Source: an uncultured Eubacterium sp.
GTDB lineage: Bacteria; Bacillota; Clostridia; Lachnospirales; Lachnospiraceae
Assembly (NCBI GenBank): GCA_905236295.1
Contig: CAJOQF010000129.1
Span: forward strand, 1-20,740
Length of the DNA stretch: 20,740 nucleotides
Direction: 5' to 3'
This document shows positions 14,997 through 20,740 of the stretch, piece after piece. The notes under the pieces are model-generated. The model saw nothing but the letters and a program-made list of their open reading frames with translations, was not told the origin of the DNA and ran no database searches. A program made the position numbers and the translations under genes. Numbering within the stretch: the first letter of the stretch is position 1; each line of letters begins with the position of its first letter.

Positions 14997-16155
14997 CTGT
15001 AGTCTCTATTGCAGTTTTCAACATCTCATCTATCTGTTCCGCAAGATGAGTCTCAGATCGTTCTATAACATTTTTATTCGGCTTTGTCACCGGATGTTTC
15101 GCAACAAATATTGTACAGCAGTCCTCGTATGGCAAGATCGAAGTCTCATAAGTTCCTATCTTCTCCGAGAGATCAACTATATCCTGCTTGTCAAAGGCGA
15201 TAAGCGGTCTGAATACCGGAAGATCACACACCGCATTTGTGCAGTAGAGCGAGTGCATGGTCTGGCTCGCAACCTGTCCTATACTCTCTCCGGTGATCAG
15301 TCCGAGGCAACCCGATTCCTTCGCAAAATGCTCTGCTATACGCATCATGTATCTGCGCATGATTATCGTAAGTTCCTCATGCTTGCACTGCTTGTATATA
15401 TACATCTGGATATCAGTGAAGTTTACAATATTGAGCTGTATCGGTCCTGCATATTTAGCAACGATCCTTGCAAGGTCAACGACCTTTTGTTTTGCTCTCT
15501 CGCTGGTGTAAGGCGGAGCGTGGAAGTATGTTGCCTCTATCTTAACTCCTCTCTTTGCCACCATATATCCGGCAACCGGCGAATCGATTCCGCCCGAGAG
15601 AAGGAGCATTGCCTTTCCTGCCGTTCCGACAGGCATACCCTTAAGACCCTGGATCCTCTGCGAGTAGATAAACACGCGCTCTCTGACCTCGATCTCGAGC
15701 ATCAGTTCAGGCTCATGCACATCAACCTTAAGTCCCGGATACTCGTCGAGCAAAGCCTCGCCGACTCCTGCGGATATCTCCATGGATGTCATCGGATAAT
15801 GCTTGTCACCTCTTCTGGTCCTGACCTTGAAAGAAGCGTTGGTATCTCCGTATACCTTGCCCCAGAAATCAACTGCCGACTTGCAGATTTTCTCGAAGTC
15901 GGAATCCTCCTCTATAAGGACCGGGCAAAACTCGACTATTCCGAATATGTTTTTGAGCGCCTCGACTGTCGCATCATAATCGTATTCTCCCACAGCCTCA
16001 ACATATACTCTTCCCTGTTCTTTTGTGACGTTGAACTCTCCCTCTACAGGTCTGAGCGCTATCCTTATCTGTCTCATAAGAGCGTCTTCAAACAGATATC
16101 TGTTCTTGCCCTTTATTCCGATCTCTCCGTATTTTATAAGAAATGCCTGATACAT
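14974..16155 (-). CDS. thiI: tRNA 4-thiouridine synthetase ThiI, no rhodanese domain
   Basis: 393 residues. Order of parts: N-terminal ferredoxin-like region with YGEIGIKGKNR, a THUMP domain at about 60-165, and an ATP-pyrophosphatase domain with the PP-loop SGGIDSP (187-193). ThiI adenylates U8 in tRNA and inserts sulfur to make 4-thiouridine. A Cys pair at 346-347 (PYEDCCTIF) lies where the E. coli enzyme has its resolving Cys344. The C-terminal rhodanese domain of E. coli ThiI is absent, as in Bacillus, where a dedicated desulfurase (NifZ) passes sulfur directly; the next gene upstream here is such a desulfurase. AAGGAG lies five bases before the ATG. The stop codon falls in the loop of the convergent terminator. 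Confidence 0.93.
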   Translation of the reverse strand: MYQAFLIKYGEIGIKGKNRYLFEDALMRQIRIALRPVEGEFNVTKEQGRVYVEAVGEYDYDATVEALKNIFGIVEFCPVLIEEDSDFEKICKSAVDFWGKVYGDTNASFKVRTRRGDKHYPMTSMEISAGVGEALLDEYPGLKVDVHEPELMLEIEVRERVFIYSQRIQGLKGMPVGTAGKAMLLLSGGIDSPVAGYMVAKRGVKIEATYFHAPPYTSERAKQKVVDLARIVAKYAGPIQLNIVNFTDIQMYIYKQCKHEELTIIMRRYMMRIAEHFAKESGCLGLITGESIGQVASQTMHSLYCTNAVCDLPVFRPLIAFDKQDIVDLSEKIGTYETSILPYEDCCTIFVAKHPVTKPNKNVIERSETHLAEQIDEMLKTAIETTEKIMVEA

Positions 16156-16198
16156 AATTTCTCCTTATCCTCTATACTTGTGCGATTTATCTTCAATC

Positions 16199-17419
16199 TC
16201 AATGTCTGGTAAACTGGCGAAGCACCGGCAAGAGTTCCCTCATTGCCTCGACGGCAGTTTCGATATCTTCTTTTGCAGTGTATCTGTTTAGCGAAAATCT
16301 GATGGTTGACTCGGCCTCCTTCTTTGCGAGTCCGATAGCCGTAAGTGTATCGCTCACCCTCTTTTTGTGCGACGAACATGCGCTTCCCGCCGATACATAT
16401 ATCCCCTTATCCTCGAGAGCATGAAGCAGCACCTCGGCGCGGATGCCCGACACGGTAACGCTTACTATATGCGGAGCCGCAGCATCAGTCTCCGAATTTT
16501 CCACTCCGGTCGCTGAGTCTGCCGAAACGGCAATCCTTCCCATCACTCCGTTTATCCTTACATCCTCAAGCTTTGAAAGCTCCCTCGCAAGCAACAGAGC
16601 ATTCTCCATCATCGCCTTTGCGTTTTCTTCCAGTTTCTCGTCTGCGAGCTTTGCCGCAAGAGCCATGCCGCATATTCCCGGCACGTTGTCGGTTCCCGAA
16701 CGAAGACCTCCCTGCTGCCCTCCTCCGAGCATCTGGGTTTCAAGCCTTACTTTCTCGTTTTTAAAAAGGAATCCAACACCCTTCGGCCCGTGAAATTTGT
16801 GGGAGCTTGCCGTATACAGATCCACTCCGGCCTTTGGCGGATAAAGTCTGATCTTTCCAAAAGCCTGCACTCCGTCAACATGGAATACCGCCTTCGGAGA
16901 TTTTTGTTTGATGAGTTTTGCGATCTCCTCTACAGGTTGCACTGTGCCGATCTCATTGTTCACCGCCATGACAGATACAAGTATCGTATCATCCGTAAGG
17001 CTGTTTTCAAGCTCATCCATATCCACCAGCCCAAGCTCATCCACCGGCAGATACACAACCTCAAAACCTTCATCCTCAAGTCTCTTGAACGGCTCCGCCA
17101 CAGCGGGGTGTTCTATGACCGTGGTGATTATCCTGTTGCCGCTTCGTTTGTATGCATGAGCCGCGCCGATAATGGCGAGGTTATTTCCCTCGGTTCCTCC
17201 CGAAGTAAACACTATCTCCTTTTCCTTGCACTTCAGTATGCCGGCAAGAGTCTTTGTGGCATCCTTTATACAGTTTTCGGCCCTGACACCCATAATGTGC
17301 ATGGATGACGGATTCCCGTACTCTTCTGTTAGTATTTTACACACTAATTCCGCAACCTCGGGCTCGCACCTCGTAGTTGCGGAATTATCTAAATAGATCT
17401 CTTTAATTTTTTCTTGCAT
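16199..17419 (-). CDS. Cysteine desulfurase (NifS/IscS class), probable ThiI sulfur donor
   Basis: 406 residues, a PLP enzyme that takes sulfur from cysteine. Landmarks: IYLDNSATT start, FTSGGTEGNN, His104 in VIEHPAV, the PLP lysine Lys208 in SSHKFHGPKGVGF, and the catalytic Cys348 in SAGSACSSHKKR. A segment of roughly 20 residues (about 296-316, small and acidic residues) sits just before the HIVSVTV strand and looks like an insertion relative to IscS. It is 43 bases upstream of thiI, and the pair corresponds to Bacillus nifZ-thiI, so tRNA thiolation is the likeliest role; supply to Fe-S clusters is also possible. It overlaps the prmA end by 17 bases, and the ribosome binding site is weak. 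Confidence 0.88.
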   Translation of the reverse strand: MQEKIKEIYLDNSATTRCEPEVAELVCKILTEEYGNPSSMHIMGVRAENCIKDATKTLAGILKCKEKEIVFTSGGTEGNNLAIIGAAHAYKRSGNRIITTVIEHPAVAEPFKRLEDEGFEVVYLPVDELGLVDMDELENSLTDDTILVSVMAVNNEIGTVQPVEEIAKLIKQKSPKAVFHVDGVQAFGKIRLYPPKAGVDLYTASSHKFHGPKGVGFLFKNEKVRLETQMLGGGQQGGLRSGTDNVPGICGMALAAKLADEKLEENAKAMMENALLLARELSKLEDVRINGVMGRIAVSADSATGVENSETDAAAPHIVSVTVSGIRAEVLLHALEDKGIYVSAGSACSSHKKRVSDTLTAIGLAKKEAESTIRFSLNRYTAKEDIETAVEAMRELLPVLRQFTRH

Positions 17420-18356
17420 TTATATTTACCCACTCTCCGAGGTGGTTAATCTCGATTATCTCAAAACCTGCTGCCTCGAGAGCTTCTTTGACATCGTTTT
17501 CCTTAAAATCTATGATACCGGAGGTGATGAGTGTGCCTCCTTTTTTTACCGTCGGGTATATGTGGGGCGCCATCGGTATGATTATGTCCGCCAGTATATT
17601 GGCTAAGACCACATCATATTCACCGGTGCCAAGCTTTTCCTGAAGCTCTTTGTCATCGATGAGGTTGCCGATAATAAACTCAGTGTCCGCATAGAGCAGT
17701 CCGTTTACCGCCAGGTTCCCTCTGGCTGACTGAATGCACGCCGAATCGACATCCGTACCGACCACTCTTCCGGCTCCGAGCTTTATAGCGGTAAGCGTCA
17801 ATATACCGCTTCCAAACCCCAGATCCAAAACCCGATCCCCGTCCTTTAGATACTTTTGCATCTGTTCGATAACAAGTCTCGTGGTCTCGTGTTTGCCCGT
17901 GCCAAACGACATTCCCGGGTCTATACGGATAATGGTCTTTCCTCTGTCCTCGGGTTTCATCATCTCCCAGGTCGGGATTATGCGGATATCTCCGATGGAA
18001 AATGCCGTAAAGAATTTCTTCCAGTTGTTGATCCAGTCGATATCCTCGGTCATGTCCGTCTCGATCGTACCCTCGCCAATGTCCATGAACTCTCTCTCAG
18101 CTTCCAAAGCTTCGCGCACTTTAATAAGGAGCTCCTCGTAAGGGTCTCCTTCTTTGACAAAGAAGCTCACCTTGCTGGTGCCGTCATCCGGTGGAAGTTC
18201 TGCCGGGAAATCAATAAACATATCACCGATCTCCTCGTCAGTGAGAGGTACGTTGTCCTCGATAAGAACCCCCTCGACTCCGAGTTCTGAGAGCATGGCG
18301 CTTATGATGTCTTCTGCCTGTGTAGTTGTATTGATCGTAAACTTATTCCATCTCAT
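17403..18356 (-). CDS. prmA: Ribosomal protein L11 methyltransferase PrmA
   Basis: 317 residues, family length. The N-terminal domain (MRWNKFTI to about 105), thought to grip L11, carries the PrmA-type start with WNKF and IEDN. The C-terminal methyltransferase domain has DPGMSFGTGKHETTRL, motif I VLDLGFGSGILTLTAIKLGA, VVGTDVDS and the catalytic-site stretch VVLANILADII. PrmA trimethylates amino groups of L11 in the cytoplasm. The ATG has AAGGA seven bases upstream. It lies 44 bases downstream of rsmE in the same operon, and rsmE with prmA is a common pair in Clostridia. Confidence 0.93.
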   Translation of the reverse strand: MRWNKFTINTTTQAEDIISAMLSELGVEGVLIEDNVPLTDEEIGDMFIDFPAELPPDDGTSKVSFFVKEGDPYEELLIKVREALEAEREFMDIGEGTIETDMTEDIDWINNWKKFFTAFSIGDIRIIPTWEMMKPEDRGKTIIRIDPGMSFGTGKHETTRLVIEQMQKYLKDGDRVLDLGFGSGILTLTAIKLGAGRVVGTDVDSACIQSARGNLAVNGLLYADTEFIIGNLIDDKELQEKLGTGEYDVVLANILADIIIPMAPHIYPTVKKGGTLITSGIIDFKENDVKEALEAAGFEIIEINHLGEWVNINARKN

Positions 18357-18400
18357 AATCTAATCCTTTGCGGCTATTATATAAGATTCCCGCGATTTAT

Positions 18401-19141
18401 TCAATCCTTTTCAAGTTCCATCATAACGAGCGTCATCGCCGCGATGGCAGCCGTATCCGTGCGAAGTATTCTCCGCCCCAGTGTAATGATATGCGCTCCG
18501 GCTTCCTTTAAGAGTTTTATTTCCTCCTCGTCAAACCCACCCTCAGGTCCTATAAAGATACTGATCTGACTGTATTTATCCATGGATGAAAAAGCCTCTT
18601 TATTGCCCTCCATACCGCGCTCATTTTCATAAGGAACTATTATCAGGGAATCAAGGCTCCCTGCATACTCTATCGCTTCCTTAAGACTCATCGGCGCATG
18701 AACCCCGGGCAATATGCTTCGCTTTGACTGTTTTGCCGCCGCGTGAGCCACCGCAGTATAACGCTTTACCTTGGATGCCGCCTTCTTTGAGTCCCACCTG
18801 GCGACACAGTATTTCATAGATACCGGAATTATCTCATGCACTCCGAGCTCAACACTCTTTTCGACCACGGTATCAAACCTGTCGCCCTTCGGGATAGCCT
18901 GGAACAATCTGATATTGCTCTTTAATTCCGTATCCTGCGCAGCCGTCTCAATCTCTGCCAGCACCACATCATCCGTCACATCGGTGATATCACATATAAA
19001 ACTCTCACCGGAATTCGTGCTGACTCTGATCTTTTCATGGGGCTTAAGCCTAAGCACGCGCGATATATGGTGGGCGTCATCACCCATTATCCTGAATGTG
19101 TTGTCAAACGCCGTATCGTCCACAAAAAACTGAAACATCAT
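18401..19141 (-). CDS. rsmE: 16S rRNA (uracil1498-N3)-methyltransferase RsmE
   Basis: 246 residues. It has an N-terminal PUA-like part (HHISRVLRLKPHEKIRVS) and a C-terminal SPOUT/trefoil-knot methyltransferase domain with the diagnostic IGPEGGFDEEEI and LGRRILRTDTAAIAAM. It methylates N3 of U1498 in 16S rRNA. Two consecutive ATGs start the gene directly after the Nudix TAG stop; GGGAG is three bases from the first and six from the second, so the true start may be 19138. Translation is probably coupled to the Nudix gene. Confidence 0.93.
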   Translation of the reverse strand: MMFQFFVDDTAFDNTFRIMGDDAHHISRVLRLKPHEKIRVSTNSGESFICDITDVTDDVVLAEIETAAQDTELKSNIRLFQAIPKGDRFDTVVEKSVELGVHEIIPVSMKYCVARWDSKKAASKVKRYTAVAHAAAKQSKRSILPGVHAPMSLKEAIEYAGSLDSLIIVPYENERGMEGNKEAFSSMDKYSQISIFIGPEGGFDEEEIKLLKEAGAHIITLGRRILRTDTAAIAAMTLVMMELEKD

Positions 19142-19702
19142 CTACTCCCTGCTCCACAGATAGCACCACGCCTGACAGCGCGCAGTAAACCTGTGCTCAT
19201 TTAACATCTGCTTAATCTGCTTCTTGTCATACCACCCCGGAACGATCTCTTCCTCCGCGGAAGTGCTCTTTGCAAACTCTCCCCTGGCTTTTCCGATCAC
19301 ACAGACATTCGACTCATTTGAAAATCCCACCGCCGAATAACTGAGCGGAAGGTGATCTTCTATCTCGCACAGGTCAAGTCCGGTCTCCTCTTTTAATTCG
19401 CGAACCGCAGCCGAATCAGGATCCTCCCCCGGCTCAATTATCCCCGCCGGCAGATTGTATACCCACTCTCCGACAGCCATTCGGTATTCTCTGTTTACCA
19501 GAATATGCTCTCCGCTCTCATCAGTCGCGATAATGACCACCGCATCCGGAGAATCCGCGTGCATATCTTTAAGTGTCTCTATATTTTTCTTACGGCTGAT
19601 AAACTCATATTTTTTGTCCGTGCCGTCGTTTAATCTGTACTGAGCATCATACCGCGAGATGAACTTTCCCTCGTGCAATTTCTTTACTTCTAAGAATTCC
19701 AT
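19142..19702 (-). CDS. Nudix hydrolase, ADP-ribose pyrophosphatase-like
   Basis: 186 residues. The full Nudix box is present at about 100-122: G-x5-E-x7-REL-KEE-TGL, beginning GIIEPGED. The layout, with YNLPAGI before the box and a beta-rich N-terminus, fits ADP-ribose pyrophosphatases, which cleave ADP-ribose to AMP and ribose-5-phosphate, but other nucleoside diphosphate-linked substrates are possible. The C-terminal region VPGWYDKKQIKQML is somewhat divergent. It is first in the operon with rsmE, prmA, the desulfurase and thiI, behind a good promoter, with only a weak AAGG ribosome binding site nine bases from the ATG. Confidence 0.85.
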   Translation of the reverse strand: MEFLEVKKLHEGKFISRYDAQYRLNDGTDKKYEFISRKKNIETLKDMHADSPDAVVIIATDESGEHILVNREYRMAVGEWVYNLPAGIIEPGEDPDSAAVRELKEETGLDLCEIEDHLPLSYSAVGFSNESNVCVIGKARGEFAKSTSAEEEIVPGWYDKKQIKQMLNEHRFTARCQAWCYLWSRE

Positions 19703-19742
19703 ATCCTGCTGCCTTTCTGCATTTCGTTTTTTTGCTTAATGC

Positions 19743-19771
19743 AGTATATCACCGTTACCTGATACTATCAA
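19743..19771 (-). promoter_or_regulatory. Predicted promoter of the Nudix-rsmE-prmA-nifS-thiI operon
   Basis: TTGATA (19771-19766) and TATACT (19748-19743) on the minus strand are exactly 17 bases apart, each one mismatch from consensus, with TGA before TATACT as an extended -10. The Nudix ATG lies about 40 bases downstream of the -10 box. Confidence 0.6.
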
Positions 19772-19816
19772 GGCAATTTTATCCGACAGCATCAAAACGT
19801 ATTTTTCACCAAAATA

Positions 19817-19860
19817 CCGGCCCTCAAACGTCCGATTTTAGTCAGACTTTTGAAGGCCGG
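19817..19860 (-). terminator. Hairpin terminator after the phloretin hydrolase-like gene
   Basis: A 16-base stem (19860-19845 with 19832-19817) has one G-U pair, one A-G mismatch and a 12-base loop. It begins 43 bases after the hydrolase stop. Only TATTTT follows on the minus strand, so the T tract is modest. The AT-rich stretch 19861-19903 between stop and hairpin holds nothing else recognisable. Confidence 0.65.
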
Positions 19861-19903
19861 CAGTAAGTGTTACTTATTTATAATATTATATAAATGCCAA
19901 AAA

Positions 19904-20719
19904 CTATTTCCAATTGTCTTTCTCCTCCTCGTAGATGGAAGGAAGTATTGCTGCCAGATTGGCAAACTCTTTTACATTGTGGTTTAACAGGCAGACAGGA
20001 CCTTCTTTAGGGATCGTCACTCCGTCCGGAATGCATTTTACTGCCTTTCCATCTATGATCTGCCATCCAAACCAGAATCTTGAGCGCAATACTGATCCGC
20101 CCTCTGCAGGTCTTAAGAAATGAGTCATGACAACCGGAACATCCGGAGTCTTATCATCGCCTATTATCTTGACATTGGCACAGACCAATCCGTTGCAGGC
20201 TTCCGTATCCACCTTTGACTCATCATATCCCAAATCTGCCGGTCTCTCAAAAGATATTCTCAAAAGGTCAGCGCCTCCGAGTCCGATATCCTCCCAGATG
20301 TTATGTACGCTTCCCCAATGACGCTCACGCATGGAAAGTGACATATCGAGCGCCCTTGCCGGATCGTCCAGATAAACATCATAGTGATCCTCGTTATCCC
20401 AGCATGCATAGCGCAGACGATCTATCGGATGCCATGCAAACCACCAGTCGAACATCTCACCCGTCAATCCCGGGAAGAAAGTCTTGTTGGCGATAAGTGC
20501 TGTTCCATCCTCAAGCTGCCACCATCCGAACTCTCCCGGCAGATCTCCCGGAAGGAATAGATCATTCCTGTTCTCAATCCTAAGCGCTGTGGCGTTATCC
20601 TCGGGCACGTCCTTTATCATGTCGTATTTCTCCTGAGGAGCCGCCTTGATATCCTGCGCATAATACTTGTAGTAACTCTTTTCGCGATCAGCCAAACTTG
20701 CCGGTACTTTTTTTGCCAT
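19904..20719 (-). CDS. Phloretin hydrolase / DAPG hydrolase (PhlG) family protein
   Basis: 271 residues, cytoplasmic, resembling the zinc C-C hydrolases PhlG of Pseudomonas (2,4-diacetylphloroglucinol) and the phloretin hydrolase of Eubacterium ramulus. Those enzymes split a carbon-carbon bond next to a phloroglucinol ring. Visible features: FDWWFAWHPIDRLRYACW with His97, RERHWGS with Glu132, and NHNVKEF with His247 and Glu251. The His-x3-Glu pair matches the C-terminal zinc ligands I recall for PhlG (His270/Glu274); His97 and perhaps Glu132 would supply the others. A strong GGAGGT lies five bases before the ATG, and a hairpin terminator follows. No flavonoid genes are visible within the window, so the true substrate is unproven. 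Confidence 0.75.
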   Translation of the reverse strand: MAKKVPASLADREKSYYKYYAQDIKAAPQEKYDMIKDVPEDNATALRIENRNDLFLPGDLPGEFGWWQLEDGTALIANKTFFPGLTGEMFDWWFAWHPIDRLRYACWDNEDHYDVYLDDPARALDMSLSMRERHWGSVHNIWEDIGLGGADLLRISFERPADLGYDESKVDTEACNGLVCANVKIIGDDKTPDVPVVMTHFLRPAEGGSVLRSRFWFGWQIIDGKAVKCIPDGVTIPKEGPVCLLNHNVKEFANLAAILPSIYEEEKDNWK

Positions 20720-20724
20720 ATTAC

Positions 20725-20730
20725 ACCTCC
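20725..20730 (-). promoter_or_regulatory. Strong ribosome binding site of the hydrolase gene
   Basis: GGAGGT on the minus strand lies five bases before the ATG, a near-perfect Shine-Dalgarno. Any promoter lies beyond the window edge. Confidence 0.8.
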
Positions 20731-20740
20731 GTATGATTGC

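Noticed and set aside
15046..16212. 388-residue open frame on the plus strand opposite thiI
   Set aside because: It is antisense to a clearly conserved gene, has no recognisable domain and no good ribosome binding site; it is a by-product of the codon pattern.

Overview
The window looks like a chromosomal segment from an anaerobic Clostridia genome, most likely Lachnospiraceae (Bacillota). The support is the family content and order: ireB, ruvX, DUF1292, RNase J, ylbF-like, trmR and peptidase U32 in one run; rsmE, prmA, nifS-type desulfurase and thiI in another; and mecA. Ribosome binding sites are AGGAGG-like and promoters carry TGn extended -10 elements. Every gene is on the minus strand except one small HPr-like gene at 14732-14962. 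I assign no species.

Layout from right to left, which is the direction of transcription. (1) 20719-19904: a phloretin/DAPG hydrolase-family enzyme, followed by a hairpin terminator. (2) 19702-14974: an operon with its own promoter, encoding a Nudix ADP-ribose pyrophosphatase-like enzyme, RsmE, PrmA, a cysteine desulfurase and ThiI. Most of it concerns rRNA, ribosomal-protein and tRNA modification, and the desulfurase probably feeds sulfur to ThiI. (3) 14732-14962 (+): a single HPr-like gene that lacks the phosphorylatable histidine. Its terminator overlaps the end of thiI. (4) 14644-13355: mtaB. (5) 13254-7521: an accessory-looking trio of a secreted BspA-type leucine-rich-repeat/Ig-like protein, a transmembrane PASTA Ser/Thr kinase and an unrecognised 407-residue protein. 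(6) 7521-847: ireB, ruvX, a DUF1292 gene, RNase J, a YlbF-family gene, trmR, a U32 tRNA-hydroxylation-type protein, a beta-propeller lactonase and a membrane-anchored amidase. (7) 736-89: mecA with its own promoter. (8) 1-79: short tandem repeats that look like the edge of a mobile element running out of the window.

From 13254 to 847 no gap between genes exceeds about 20 bases, so blocks 5 and 6 could share one long transcript. Kinase and IreB sit two genes apart. IreB is the known regulatory substrate of a PASTA kinase in Enterococcus, so blocks 5 and 6 may form a surface-to-cytoplasm signalling circuit; that is inference.

The most striking anomaly is a single in-frame TAG in the RNase J gene, at a position that normally encodes Glu. 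It separates the metallo-beta-lactamase half from the beta-CASP half, while the flanking reading frame is intact and of normal total length. Other genes in the window use TAG as an ordinary stop, so global recoding is unlikely. The candidate undescribed system is the LRR protein, PASTA kinase and 407-residue protein placed directly upstream of ireB. No rRNA, tRNA or CRISPR array was seen, and no gene-free stretch exceeds 300 bases.
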